A program made the translations under genes and the position numbers. Shown in pieces: positions 8,835-17,354 of a stretch of 64,000 nucleotides of DNA. This stretch comes from Candidatus Tenderia electrophaga (GTDB lineage Bacteria; Pseudomonadota; Gammaproteobacteria; Tenderiales; Tenderiaceae), in contig CP013099.1 of assembly GCA_001447805.1 (NCBI GenBank), positions 3,233,181 through 3,297,180 of the forward strand. Direction: 5' to 3'. Numbering within the stretch: position 1 is the first letter of the stretch; each line of letters begins with the position of its first letter. The notes below the pieces were generated by a model. That model did no database searches and was not told where the DNA came from. It was given only the letters and a program-made list of their open reading frames with translations.

Positions 8835-10378
8835 CGCTTCAGGTCATAGCCGCCATATTCCACCCCGGTGAGCTGGGCCATGTCCGTCTTAAAGGTGGTC
8901 AGGTCGTCCTTGTTGAACTGGTGCAGATGATCATGACCGCAGGCGCGCGCCATCACCTGCATCAGGGAGACCGAGGCATTGAGGAAATTGGCCAGGCGCC
9001 GGGCACTTTCATCGACCTTGATGCGTTGGCGTAGCGTTGGGTCCTGGGTGGCCACCCCCGAGGGGCAGTTATTGGTGTGGCAGATGCGCGCTGCCACACA
9101 GCCCACCGCCTGGATGGCGCTGTTGGCCAAAGCGATGCCGTCGGCGCCCAGGGCCAGGGCTTTAATGAAGTCGCTGGGCAGGCGCAGCCCGCCGGTGACC
9201 ATGAGCGTGACCTTGCCGCTGGCGCCCTGGTTGTCCAGGTAATGGCGTGCCCGCGCCAGGGCCGGAATGGTGGGCACGCCGATGTGATCACGGAATAACA
9301 AGGGGGCGGCCCCGGTGCCGCCGCCGCGGCCGTCCAGAATGATGTAATCGGCCCCGGCCTGCAGGGCGAACTCGAGGTCGCGCTCGATATGATTGGCGCT
9401 CATCTTGAAGCCCACCGGGATACCGCCCGTGATCTCGCGCACCCGGTCGGCGAATTGTTTGAATTCCTTGGGCGTGGTGAGATCCGCGAAGGCGGCCGGG
9501 GAGAGCGCCGGGGTGCCCGCCTTCAGGCCCCGGATCTGGGCGATCTTGCCCACATTCTTGGCGCCGGGCAGGTGGCCGCCGGCGCCGGTCTTGGCCGCCT
9601 GGCCCACCTTGAAATGAAAGGCCTGGACCTTGCTCAGGAGCGCCTCCGTGTAGCCGAAGCGGGCACTGGCCAGTTCATACAGATAGCGGCGGTTGGCCTG
9701 CTGCTCCTCCGGCAGCATGCCGCCCTCGCCGGAGCAGATACCGGTGCCGGCCAGTTCGGCCCCCTGGGCCAGGGCCAGCTTGGCCTCTTCGGACAGGGCG
9801 CCGAAACTCATGTCCGACACCAACAGGGGTATCTTGAGCTCCAGGGGCTTTTTGCTCTGCGGACCGATGACCAACTCGGTGCCCACCGCCACGTCCTCCA
9901 TCAGCGGTTTGGTATCCAGTTGGGCGACCATGAGTTGCAGATCGTCCCAGTCGGGCAGTTTATAGCGCGGTACCCCCATGGCGGCCATGGGCCCATGCGG
10001 GCCCAGTTGATCCAGACCCTCCTGGGCCAGCTGATGGATCAGCTCGACGCTGGGTTCCTCGGCGGTCGCCTTGGGGCTGGGCGCACCCGCCGTGTCCACA
10101 GCGTCATCCGCCGGGGCCGCTTTACCCACCTGCTCGTCACTGAACTGCTGATGGGTGCCGTCGCAATAGGGGGCATTACGTGTCTGTTTACAGCGACACA
10201 GCCAGGCATCGGTGTCTTCTTCCACCTGAAACGGCAAGGGCTCGATGCCGGTGCCCTGGTGGGAGCCGTCGCAAAAGGGCTGATTATCGGAGCGGCCGCA
10301 GCGACAAAAATAGTACTCCTGGCCTTCCTTGAGCTGGACATTGATGGGTTGATTGTTCGCGATGATGGGTCTGTTCAA
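8831..10378 (-). CDS. FMN-binding glutamate synthase-like protein with two N-terminal CDGSH Fe-S motifs
   Basis: 515 residues. The first about 85 residues carry two CDGSH-type [2Fe-2S] motifs: CRCGRSDNQPFCDGSH and CRCKQTRNAPYCDGTH. From about 130 onward the protein is a GltB/GltS central (FMN, TIM-barrel) domain with landmarks SDMSFGALSEEAK, GEGGMLPEE, GAKPGxx-like LPGAKNVGK, DGRGGGTGAAP and CHTNNCPSGVATQDP. There is no glutaminase domain, so it is not a complete glutamate synthase. Start: a TTG at 10378 with AGGGAG 8 nt upstream; no ATG lies before the CDGSH motifs. A redox role with electrons delivered through the CDGSH clusters is inference. The 3' end overlaps the MATE gene by 4 bp. Confidence 0.88.
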   Translation of the reverse strand: MNRPIIANNQPINVQLKEGQEYYFCRCGRSDNQPFCDGSHQGTGIEPLPFQVEEDTDAWLCRCKQTRNAPYCDGTHQQFSDEQVGKAAPADDAVDTAGAPSPKATAEEPSVELIHQLAQEGLDQLGPHGPMAAMGVPRYKLPDWDDLQLMVAQLDTKPLMEDVAVGTELVIGPQSKKPLELKIPLLVSDMSFGALSEEAKLALAQGAELAGTGICSGEGGMLPEEQQANRRYLYELASARFGYTEALLSKVQAFHFKVGQAAKTGAGGHLPGAKNVGKIAQIRGLKAGTPALSPAAFADLTTPKEFKQFADRVREITGGIPVGFKMSANHIERDLEFALQAGADYIILDGRGGGTGAAPLLFRDHIGVPTIPALARARHYLDNQGASGKVTLMVTGGLRLPSDFIKALALGADGIALANSAIQAVGCVAARICHTNNCPSGVATQDPTLRQRIKVDESARRLANFLNASVSLMQVMARACGHDHLHQFNKDDLTTFKTDMAQLTGVEYGGYDLKR

Positions 10379-10423
10379 GCCGTGTTCTCCCTGGCGTCGG
10401 GCCTAAGCCGCGTGATCTTGTTA

Positions 10424-10453
10424 CCCGACTTATCTTAGAAAAGATCCGTCGGG
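10424..10453. promoter_or_regulatory. 30-bp imperfect palindrome upstream of the CDGSH-glutamate synthase
   Basis: CCCGAC at 10424-10429 pairs with GTCGGG at 10448-10453, and the inner arms ATCTT/AAGAT flank an AGAA core. It lies about 45 bp upstream of the TTG start and has no T-run, so an operator is more likely than a terminator. The binding protein is unknown. Confidence 0.4.
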
Positions 10454-10456
10454 AAT

Positions 10457-10483
10457 GACACAGCCGCCCTCGGCGGCTGTGTC
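10457..10483. terminator. Perfect 12-bp stem hairpin after the 10495 gene
   Basis: GACACAGCCGCC (10457-10468) pairs perfectly with 10472-10483 around a CTC loop, 11 nt beyond the stop codon of the minus-strand gene ending at 10495. No poly-U run follows, so this is a hairpin-type transcript end rather than a classical intrinsic terminator. Confidence 0.5.
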
Positions 10484-10494
10484 AACGGGGCCGC

Positions 10495-11664
10495 TCAAGC
10501 GGTGGACCGGACCGCGAAGGAGAGCGACTCCCCCGGGAAATCGTCCAGGCAGAACACCGTATGCCAGGCGCAGGCGTTCAGGTCCTGTTGCGGCAGCAGG
10601 ATGATATCGCCGGGGTGGAGGATATAGCCATAGCCCTTGTCCATGAGTTGGCGACAGAACTCGGGGCAGCGGTTGAGCAGTAATTCCAGGGCTTCGTGGT
10701 CCCGTTCGTCCAGCCCGCGATTCAACTGTTCGCGGTGGTTGGCCGTGTCGTTGAGTTGTCGCCGCACGGCGTCATCCGGCAACAGCCTGTCCAAAACGGC
10801 CTGGTGGCGCGGCTGGTTGATAAAGGCCTGGATCTCGTCCATCAATTGGGTCTTGGCGCAGGCCAGCCAGGCGGTGCGGCCATGCAGCTGGGCGAAGACC
10901 ACGCCCAGGTGACCGCGCTCTATATCCTGATGAAATTGGGCGCCGCCGTTGGGGGCGTTGAAATAGATGATGCGTTCCACATAGGCCAGCTGCGTTGTGC
11001 CCAGCACCCTGCCCATAAACGCCTCCAGGGCCGGGTTGGCGCTGATGATCGCCGACTCTGGGAACAGGGCCTCGGTTAGGCGCGCGGCATAGTCTTGTCT
11101 GACCGGATCGGCGGCCACGTCTTCATAGCCCACCATGCCGAAGGAGAAGCGAAAGCGCAGCGAGGCGTCATCCTCTTCGAAGGACAGCCAGGAGGCCTTG
11201 CACCAGAGGTTTTCAGCCACCACCTCGTCGCCCGCGACGGCGTCGTATTCGATGGTTTCGATTTCCTGGTCGTCGCCCTCGTCCTGACAGGCGGCGAGCA
11301 TTTCGAATTGCGCCGCGGTGCGTTCGCGGTAGGGGGGCTGTTCGAATAGCTCGGCCACCTCTGCGCCGGCCGCCACCCGCTCAAACAAACGCAGCGAGGC
11401 CTCAATGTGGCCCTGTTGTGAGTCGAGCTGCGCGCGCACGAAACCCGGCAGCACATAGGCGCCTGCGTCGGCCCAGGCGGCGGCGGCCTCATGGGCGTCG
11501 ATCGCGGGTGCCGCGTGACCTGCGGCAATCCAACCTAGCGCGGTGCCGCGTCGTTTAAGCAGCATGGGCGGGTTGAGTCCCTGTTGCTGTGCCATGAGAG
11601 TGGCCTGGTCTGCGCTGGTGCCAGGGCCGGCGAGATAGGTGACATGTGACTGCTGCATGCGCAT
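10495..11664 (-). CDS. Uncharacterised protein with HxD...H dioxygenase/cupin-like C-terminus
   Basis: 389 residues, not recognised as a named family. The N-terminal half is acidic and helical (clusters such as DEGDDQEIETIEYD). The C-terminal half contains FHQDIERGHLGVVFAQLHG and, near the end, HPGDIILLPQQDLNACAWH. An HxD pair followed by a distant His and an HPGD turn is what Fe(II)/2-oxoglutarate dioxygenases and JmjC-like cupins show, so a metal-dependent oxygenase fold is possible. The ATG at 11664 is used; a second ATG two codons on is equally possible. It is divergent from the YgjP gene and followed by a strong hairpin. Function is unknown. Confidence 0.7.
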   Translation of the reverse strand: MRMQQSHVTYLAGPGTSADQATLMAQQQGLNPPMLLKRRGTALGWIAAGHAAPAIDAHEAAAAWADAGAYVLPGFVRAQLDSQQGHIEASLRLFERVAAGAEVAELFEQPPYRERTAAQFEMLAACQDEGDDQEIETIEYDAVAGDEVVAENLWCKASWLSFEEDDASLRFRFSFGMVGYEDVAADPVRQDYAARLTEALFPESAIISANPALEAFMGRVLGTTQLAYVERIIYFNAPNGGAQFHQDIERGHLGVVFAQLHGRTAWLACAKTQLMDEIQAFINQPRHQAVLDRLLPDDAVRRQLNDTANHREQLNRGLDERDHEALELLLNRCPEFCRQLMDKGYGYILHPGDIILLPQQDLNACAWHTVFCLDDFPGESLSFAVRSTA

Positions 11665-11732
11665 TCCGTAATCCGATTCAAGTGGGCCAATACTGATAGT
11701 TTACATTGAGTTGCAGCGCGGATTTGGTCACA

Positions 11733-12431
11733 ATGGCGCCCATGTCCACGCCGCCTTATTCTATCCGCGTCAGCACGCGCGCCAAACGCCTGCAGCTCAA
11801 GGTGCTGCCGCCGGGCAAGGTGGAGGTGGTGGTGCCCAAGCGGGTCAGCTTGAAACACGTGCCGGGTTTCGTCGCCGAACACCAACACTGGCTGCGCGCG
11901 CAAGTGCAGCGCATGACGACCATTTACGCCGCCGAGCCGCTATTGCCCGATATCATCCGCTTACCCGCTGTCGCCGAACAGTGGCAGGTCGATCATACGC
12001 GCGCCGAGCGCAATCGGCTGCGGCAATCGGGCGAGTGCCGGCTGCAGCTCAGCTGCGCGGACCAGCATCATGCCTGTGGGTTACTGCAGCAGTGGCTGCA
12101 ACACCATGCCCGCCGGCTGTTGCCGCCGCGCCTGGCGCAGCTCAGCGACGCGCTGGGCCTGCCCTTCAATCGCGTTACGGTGCGGGCGCAGAAAAGCCGG
12201 TGGGGCAGCTGCTCGGCGCGCAACAACATCAATCTCAATCGCGCCCTGCTGTTCGTCTCGCCGGGGGCGCTGCGTTACCTCATGCTTCATGAGCTGTGTC
12301 ATACCGTGCATCTGAACCATTCGCCACGCTATTGGAATCTGGTGGCGAGCCTGATGCCGGATTACCGGACCTATGAAGCCGAATTGCGTCAGGCCATGCG
12401 GGTGGTCCCGCGCTGGGCTTTGCCCGGCTAG
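11733..12431 (+). CDS. YgjP/DUF45-type zinc metallohydrolase
   Basis: About 232 residues. The C-terminal half carries the signature of this family: SRWGSCSARNNINLN, then HELCHTVHLNHSPRYW, a HExxH-like zinc site with a downstream His/Trp. The N-terminal part is the beta-rich RAKRLQLKV region usual for M48-like YgjP proteins. Homologues are putative metal-dependent hydrolases, in some cases linked to restriction systems; no such genes lie here. ATGs at 11733 and 11742 are both credible, and neither has a strong ribosome-binding site. Confidence 0.87.
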   Translation: MAPMSTPPYSIRVSTRAKRLQLKVLPPGKVEVVVPKRVSLKHVPGFVAEHQHWLRAQVQRMTTIYAAEPLLPDIIRLPAVAEQWQVDHTRAERNRLRQSGECRLQLSCADQHHACGLLQQWLQHHARRLLPPRLAQLSDALGLPFNRVTVRAQKSRWGSCSARNNINLNRALLFVSPGALRYLMLHELCHTVHLNHSPRYWNLVASLMPDYRTYEAELRQAMRVVPRWALPG

Positions 12432-12513
12432 AGGCCGTTTCGTTATACTGGCGCGTCCAACTCACCTATCGAAAATGCCGGTCCAGTGCGACGGCCGGGG
12501 CCTGGGAGACATA

Positions 12514-12663
12514 ATGAAGTGGATCATTCTGGAAATCACCCTGCTGGTGCTGGCGGTGGCGTTTGTGGTGTTTCTGGCGCTGGACGATCGCAAGAATCGC
12601 CGCCTGCGCGCCGAAGAGGATCGGCACAAGGAGCAACAGCAAGACCGTGAAAAGAGCGACTAG
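12514..12663 (+). CDS. Small single-pass membrane protein (49 aa)
   Basis: 49 residues beginning MKWIILEITLLVLAVAF: a single N-terminal hydrophobic helix followed by a highly charged tail rich in Arg, Glu, Lys and Gln (DDRKNRRLRAEEDRHKEQQ). The ATG at 12514 has GGGAG 5 nt upstream. Its stop codon TAG is the first three bases of the inverted-repeat element that starts here. It is too small for a family assignment; a membrane-tethered accessory peptide is all that can be said. Confidence 0.68.
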   Translation: MKWIILEITLLVLAVAFVVFLALDDRKNRRLRAEEDRHKEQQQDREKSD

Positions 12664-12843
12664 CCCGCATTTCTCACCACTGTTCGTTGCGAGAGCGCCA
12701 AGGCGCTGATTTGACGGGGTGCTCGGAGCGGAAGACGGTGCAGGCGTAGTCGACACTACGTCAAGCTGGCTGGAGTGAGAACGCCCTGTCAAATCAGATG
12801 GATTGGTGTTCGCAGTAGGAGAGTGGTGAGAAATGCGGGCTAG
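12660..12843. mobile_element. MITE-like inverted-repeat element, copy 1 (CTAG-flanked)
   Basis: The 182 bp at 12661-12842 have perfect 21-bp terminal inverted repeats (12661-12681 and 12822-12842) and are bounded by CTAG on both sides. A second copy at 33221-33404 differs at three positions. Internally there is a second inverted repeat (ATTTGACGGGG at 12709 pairing near 12785) and a central stem CGTAGT-CGAC-ACTACG at 12745-12760, so the whole element can fold as a nested hairpin. It carries no transposase. CTAG fits the YTAR target of IS5-type transposases. Its first bases form the stop codon of the 49-aa gene. Confidence 0.85.
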
Positions 12844-12950
12844 CGCGCCTGTCTCACCATTGTGCGTAGGGACACGGTTCAAGGCGGCGGTAGGGCGTGC
12901 CATTGGATTGGGCCTGCCCCGGTAGCAGGGGGCTGAGACAGGCGGATTAG
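12840..12950. mobile_element. Shorter, diverged relative of the MITE, abutting copy 1
   Basis: Immediately after copy 1 the sequence again begins TAGCGCGCCTGTCTCACCA, resembling the MITE end (TAGCCCGCATTTCTCACCA). It ends with the inverted counterpart TGAGACAGGCG (arms 12846-12856 and 12934-12944). Flanks are CTAG (12840) and TTAG (12947), both YTAR. The interior is about half the length, suggesting an internally deleted derivative. The right end overlaps the stop codon of the convergent endonuclease gene. It could equally act as a transcript-end hairpin. Confidence 0.5.
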
Positions 12951-13753
12951 TCGGCCCCAGGTGCTTGCGGCAGGCAGATCTCCATGGCGATGGGCAAGTG
13001 GTCTGACAGCGCCTGATTCACTACTTTGACCTCGTTGACCTGCACCGCCGACGTCGTCAGGATGTGGTCAATATTGCGCGCCGGGCGCCAGCTGGGAAAG
13101 GTCAGGTGGGTCTCTTCCGGTGCGCACAAATCGGTGTTGGCGAACAGCCTGCGCATCTCTTCACTGTCCAAACTGCAGTTGAAATCCCCCATGACACAGG
13201 CATGTGAGTAGTCGCTCACCAGTTCGCCGACGAAGTCCAGTTGATATTGGCGTGCCCGTTTGCCCAGTGCCAGGTGTACCAGGAATAGGGTCAGGCTGTG
13301 ATCGTGGGAGCCGAAGCGCGCCATCAGGGCGCCGCGCCCCGGCATCATGCCGGGCAGCTTGTATTCGGTGACCTCGGAGGGCTTGAAGCGGCTCAGGATG
13401 CCATTGCTGTGCTGGGCGAACTTGCCCAGGTTGCGGTTGGTCTGGTTGTACCAGAACGGGAAACTGCCGTGCTGGGCCAGATATTCCACCTGGTTGATGA
13501 AATGGCTGCGCAGGCTGCCGCCGTCCACCTCCTGCAGGCCGACGATGTCGTAATCGCCCACCACCTGGGCGATGCGGTCGAGATTGTCCAGGCACTGGGA
13601 GTGCGGCAGGATGTGCTTCCAGCTGTGCGTCAGGTAATGGCGCGTGCGGGTGGAGGCGATGGCCACCTGGATATTGAAGCTCATCAGCCGGATCTTGCGG
13701 CCGCCGTCGGCGGCGTCGGCGGGCGCGTTGTTGACGCAGTCGGCGGTTTGCAT
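12947..13753 (-). CDS. Endonuclease/exonuclease/phosphatase (EEP) family hydrolase
   Basis: 268 residues with the EEP-fold landmarks in order: KIRLMSFNIQVA (metal-binding Asn), DIVGLQEVDGG (catalytic Glu), VHLALG, CVMGDFNCS (DxN) and the terminal SDHLPI (catalytic Asp-His). This is a soluble Mg-dependent phosphodiesterase/nuclease fold; the substrate (DNA, phosphoinositide-like or other) cannot be told. The ATG at 13753 lies 4 nt after the stop of the upstream acetolactate synthase-like gene; a GTG at 13780 inside that gene is an alternative start adding 9 residues. Co-transcription with 13758-15389 is likely. Confidence 0.87.
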   Translation of the reverse strand: MQTADCVNNAPADAADGGRKIRLMSFNIQVAIASTRTRHYLTHSWKHILPHSQCLDNLDRIAQVVGDYDIVGLQEVDGGSLRSHFINQVEYLAQHGSFPFWYNQTNRNLGKFAQHSNGILSRFKPSEVTEYKLPGMMPGRGALMARFGSHDHSLTLFLVHLALGKRARQYQLDFVGELVSDYSHACVMGDFNCSLDSEEMRRLFANTDLCAPEETHLTFPSWRPARNIDHILTTSAVQVNEVKVVNQALSDHLPIAMEICLPQAPGAD

Positions 13754-13757
13754 TGTG

Positions 13758-15389
13758 TTATAGATGTATGATGGTCTCACCCAGTTTGGCGGTCAGTTTC
13801 AGGTTTTCTGAATAGTCCACCGGGCAGTCGATAATGCTGACCGTGTCGTCGGCCAAGGCCTGCTTCAGGGTCGGCAGCAGATCTTCGGTCTTGTCAATGC
13901 GATAGCCCTTGGCGCCGAAGGCCTCGGCGTATTTGACGAAATCCGGGTTGTCAAAATCCACGTGGCTCTTGCGGCCGTAATGGCTCATCTGTTTCCACTC
14001 GATCAGGCCGTAGCCGCTGTCATTCCATATCAGGATCACAATCGGCGTCTTGAGGCGCATGGCGGTTTCGATCTCCTGGCTGTTCATGAGAAAGCCGGCA
14101 TCGCCGGTGACGGCGACGATCTTTTTATCAGGATAGGCCAGTTTGGCGGCGATGGCGCCCGGTACTGCGATGCCCATGCTGGCGAAGCCGTTGGAGATGA
14201 GACAGGTATTGGGCCGCTCGCAGCGGAACATGCGCGCCATCCACATCTTGTGGGCGCCGACGTCGCAGATGGCGATGTCGGACAGCTTCATGGCGGTGCG
14301 CAGGTCCCAGATCAGCTTTTGCGGTTGCACTGGGAAGGCGCGGCTTTCGGCGTGTTCGTTCATGTCCTTGATCAGCGCTTGGCGCAGCGCGCGCATGGGT
14401 TCCCCCTGGTGCGGGGTGGCCCGTTCGGCGATGCGTTGCAGACTGAGCTTGATGTCCCCCACCACGCCCATGCTGACACCGTAATGGGCGTCCACCTCGG
14501 CCGGTTCCACGTCGATGTGGATGATGCTGCGGTCCTTGGTGGGGTGCCAGAGGTAGGGGTGGTATTCCACCAGGTCGTAACCGACGCAAATGATGACATC
14601 GGCCTTGTCGAAGCCGATGCCCACATAGTCCTTGGCCTGCAGCCCGGCGCTGCCCAGGTTCATGGGGTGCTTGAAGGGCACCACGCCCTTGGCCATGAAG
14701 GTATTGCAGACCGGAATGTTGAGCCGGTCGGCGAAGTCGGCCAATTCCTTCGCGGCCCCGGCGCGTATGACGCCGTGACCGGCCAGGATAATGGGGTGCT
14801 TGGCCGCCGAGATGGCTTGGGCGGCCGACTCCACCCGTAGTTCGGAAGGCGCGGGCATGACCGGTTGCTTCGACCACAGCGGCTCATCCTCGATTGCCAT
14901 GTCGGCGATGTTTTCCGGGAACTCGATAAAGCAGGCGCCGCTCTTTTCGGCCTGGGCCAGCTTGAAGGCCTTGCGCACCACCTCGGTGATGATGTTGGGG
15001 CTGAGCAATCGCGCCGAATATTTGGTGATGGGGCGGAACATCTCTTCCAGATCGAGCACCTGGTGCGATTCCTTGTGCAGCCGGTTGGTGCCGGCCTGAC
15101 CGGCGATGGCCACCAGCGGGGCGTGGTCCATGTTGGCATCGGCCACGCCGGTAATCAGATTGGTGGCGCCGGGACCCAGGGTGGAGAGACACACCCCGGC
15201 GCGGCCGGTGAGGCGGCCGTAGACATCGGCCATGAAGGCGGCGCCCTGCTCGTGGCGCACGGTGACGAAGCGGATGCTGGAGTCCAGCAAGGCGTCCATC
15301 ACCGCCAGGTTCTCCTCGCCCGGGATGCCGAAGATGTACTCGACACCTTCGTTCTCCAGGCAGCGAACGAACAGTTCAGCCGCGTTCAT
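13758..15389 (-). CDS. Acetolactate synthase large-subunit-like ThDP enzyme
   Basis: 543 residues with the three-domain ThDP fold: N-terminal PYR domain with FGIPGEENLAVMDAL (activating Glu), a central domain, and C-terminal PP domain with VTGDAGFLMNSQEIETA. Typical AHAS stretches such as LSTLGPGATNLITGVADA are present. It condenses pyruvate to acetolactate if it is a true AHAS. No ilvN regulatory subunit and no other branched-chain gene is nearby, so a catabolic AlsS-like or divergent carboligase role is equally possible. It lies between dsbA (8 bp away) and the EEP hydrolase on the same strand. Confidence 0.87.
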   Translation of the reverse strand: MNAAELFVRCLENEGVEYIFGIPGEENLAVMDALLDSSIRFVTVRHEQGAAFMADVYGRLTGRAGVCLSTLGPGATNLITGVADANMDHAPLVAIAGQAGTNRLHKESHQVLDLEEMFRPITKYSARLLSPNIITEVVRKAFKLAQAEKSGACFIEFPENIADMAIEDEPLWSKQPVMPAPSELRVESAAQAISAAKHPIILAGHGVIRAGAAKELADFADRLNIPVCNTFMAKGVVPFKHPMNLGSAGLQAKDYVGIGFDKADVIICVGYDLVEYHPYLWHPTKDRSIIHIDVEPAEVDAHYGVSMGVVGDIKLSLQRIAERATPHQGEPMRALRQALIKDMNEHAESRAFPVQPQKLIWDLRTAMKLSDIAICDVGAHKMWMARMFRCERPNTCLISNGFASMGIAVPGAIAAKLAYPDKKIVAVTGDAGFLMNSQEIETAMRLKTPIVILIWNDSGYGLIEWKQMSHYGRKSHVDFDNPDFVKYAEAFGAKGYRIDKTEDLLPTLKQALADDTVSIIDCPVDYSENLKLTAKLGETIIHL

Positions 15390-15397
15390 AAGGTGAT

Positions 15398-16024
15398 TTA
15401 ACCCTCTTTTTCGACCAGGGCGTTGACCGTCTCGATCATGCCGCGAAAGCCGTTGGTCTTGCCCGGATCGGTGATGTACTTGCCGTTCACCACCATGGAC
15501 GGGGTGGCGCGCACGCCGTAGCGCTTGCCCAGTTCGGCGGCGCGGCGCACCTTGGCCTCCACCGCGAAGGAGCGGAAGGCCTTGTCGAATTTGTCGCGGT
15601 CGACACCGTGCTCGACGAATAACTGAGCGATTTCCTCTTCGCTATTCATGCGCCGTTTCTGCAGGTGGATGGCCTCGAAGAAGGGTTGGTGGATCTGATC
15701 CAGCACACCCAGGGCCTCGGCGGCATAGAAGGCGCGCGCGTAGAGGGCCAGGGTGCTGTTAAAAATGGCGGGCAGGCGCACAAATTCCACATTGTCCGGC
15801 TTATTCTTCAGCCAGCGCTCCAGCATGGGCTCGAAGCGGTGACAGTGGGAGCAGCCATAAGAAAAGATTTCCACCACCTCAATCTTGCCTTCGTCGGTGG
15901 AGGTGGGTTGGGCCGGTACGATGGCCACATGGGTCACGCCCTCTTGCAATGGCGCGGCATGGGCGCCTGACATGGCGAAAAACGGAATCAGCGTCAGCAG
16001 GGCGAGTTTGAACAGTTTCATCAT
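15398..16024 (-). CDS. dsbA: Thiol:disulfide interchange protein DsbA
   Basis: 208 residues with a signal peptide (MMKLFKLALLTLIPFFAM, cleavage after GAHA) and the thioredoxin-like DsbA fold. The active site reads CSHC (Cys58, Cys61), not the usual CPHC. The cis-Pro loop ATPSMVVNG is intact. It oxidises cysteines in periplasmic proteins. The substitution at the second position of the CxxC pair should alter its redox potential, though that is inference. AAGGA stands 6 nt before the ATG at 16024. The neighbourhood (engB, polA) matches that of dsbA in E. coli and Pseudomonas. Confidence 0.93.
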   Translation of the reverse strand: MMKLFKLALLTLIPFFAMSGAHAAPLQEGVTHVAIVPAQPTSTDEGKIEVVEIFSYGCSHCHRFEPMLERWLKNKPDNVEFVRLPAIFNSTLALYARAFYAAEALGVLDQIHQPFFEAIHLQKRRMNSEEEIAQLFVEHGVDRDKFDKAFRSFAVEAKVRRAAELGKRYGVRATPSMVVNGKYITDPGKTNGFRGMIETVNALVEKEG

Positions 16025-16218
16025 GCAATATCCTTAAATTGTTAATGACTCTCGGTGTGACTGTGGAGATCAAGTGCGCAAATTGTATCTGATTGTCGGC
16101 GGCTTGTGGGTGAGGCGCGCACATCAGCGCGTGGGCTGTTGCCGCGCTAGAACATGAGACCGTTTTGTTGGTAATATCGTTCTGAATTTTTTCACAATTT
16201 TTTAGGAGCAGGCGCGCC

Positions 16219-16707
16219 ATGTCGGGTAAAGGGATAGATCTGAAGGCCTTCATGAACCAGCAATACTTGTGCGAATCCTTGACCATGAGCGAGGTTGAGA
16301 AACTGCTGGAATATACCGAGCTGGTGTCATTCAAGAAGAATGAGACCATCGCCCCGGCGGGCTCGGTGGGCGATGCACTGTATTTCGTGGTGCGCGGCGA
16401 GGCGGCGCTGCTGTTCGATGACAGCGGCCGCGAGGTGGAGGTGGGGGCCATGAAAGAGGGCGAATTGATGGGTGAAATGTCTTTCTTCGACCGCAAACCG
16501 CGCATGCTGCAGATGCGTGCCACCAGCGCCCATACCGAGCTGCTTAAATTGCCGCGCCCCATGTACGACCGGCTCAGGATCGAACACCCCTACATCGCCG
16601 TGAATCTGCTGGAGCACGCCATTATCAGCCTCGATCACCTGGTGCGGCGACTGAGCACGGAAGAGATCAACCTGTCGCGTTACATCTACGGACCGGGCAA
16701 AAGATAG
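16219..16707 (+). CDS. Cyclic nucleotide-binding (Crp-type cNMP) domain protein
   Basis: 162 residues consisting almost wholly of a cNMP-binding beta-roll: [39 protein letters not shown] (the phosphate-binding cassette region). The C-terminal helices lack any recognisable helix-turn-helix, so it is not a Crp-like transcription factor. The usual cAMP-binding Arg-Ser pair is not evident in the cassette, so the ligand is uncertain. AGGAG lies 12 nt before the ATG at 16219. It is followed after 5 bp by engB, so co-transcription is likely. Confidence 0.82.
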   Translation: MSGKGIDLKAFMNQQYLCESLTMSEVEKLLEYTELVSFKKNETIAPAGSVGDALYFVVRGEAALLFDDSGREVEVGAMKEGELMGEMSFFDRKPRMLQMRATSAHTELLKLPRPMYDRLRIEHPYIAVNLLEHAIISLDHLVRRLSTEEINLSRYIYGPGKR

Positions 16708-16712
16708 TCCCG

Positions 16713-17354
16713 ATGCATCCCCTCTATCAACGCGCGAGCTTCGTCACCGGCGCCCACAACCTGTCGCAACTGCCGCCCGACACAGGCACGGAAGTCGCCT
16801 TCGCCGGGCGTTCCAATTCCGGCAAGTCCAGCGCCATCAATCGCATCACCGGGCAAAAGTCGCTGGCCCGCACCAGCAAAACCCCCGGCCGCACCCAGCA
16901 GATCAATTATTTCGCCCTGGATGAGCAGCGCCATATCGTCGACCTGCCCGGCTATGGCTACGCCAAGGTGTCGGAAAAGGTGAAACTGCATTGGCAGCAC
17001 ACCCTGGAAGCCTATCTGCAGCAGCGCCAGGCGCTGCGCGGCTTGGTATTGATGATGGATATCCGCCATCCGCTCAATGAATTCGATCGCCAGATGATCC
17101 TCTGGTGCCAGCACAGCGCCATGCCATTGCACATCCTGCTCACCAAGGCCGACAAGCTCGGCCGCGGCGCCGCTGGCAATGTGCTGCAACAGGTGCGCCA
17201 GGTGCTGGCCAACGACTATGGTGTGGAACGTGAGCGGCCCTGGGCCACGGTGCAGTTGTTTTCAGCCTTGAAGGGCCTGGGGACCGAGGAGGTATGGACG
17301 GTGCTGGATGCCTGGTTCGAGCGGGCGGCGGAAAAAGAAAGAGCCCCGAATTAA
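16713..17354 (+). CDS. engB: Ribosome biogenesis GTPase EngB (YihA/YsxC)
   Basis: 213 residues, the normal length. G motifs are in order: G1 GRSNSGKSS (Lys38), G2/G3 region [11 protein letters not shown] and [14 protein letters not shown]4 [10 protein letters not shown]5 FSALKG. EngB helps assemble the 50S subunit in the cytosol. It is convergent with polA, and the intervening 0.5 kb holds the small-RNA locus. The 3' end of this gene (17332-17354) contains part of the minus-strand terminator of small RNA C, so coding and terminator sequence overlap. Confidence 0.96.
   Translation: MHPLYQRASFVTGAHNLSQLPPDTGTEVAFAGRSNSGKSSAINRITGQKSLARTSKTPGRTQQINYFALDEQRHIVDLPGYGYAKVSEKVKLHWQHTLEAYLQQRQALRGLVLMMDIRHPLNEFDRQMILWCQHSAMPLHILLTKADKLGRGAAGNVLQQVRQVLANDYGVERERPWATVQLFSALKGLGTEEVWTVLDAWFERAAEKERAPN

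Noticed and set aside
12466-12903. Minus-strand frame across MITE copy 1 (and the like across copy 2)
   Set aside because: The predicted peptide is the translation of the inverted-repeat element itself, recurs with the element, and lacks a ribosome-binding site; spurious.
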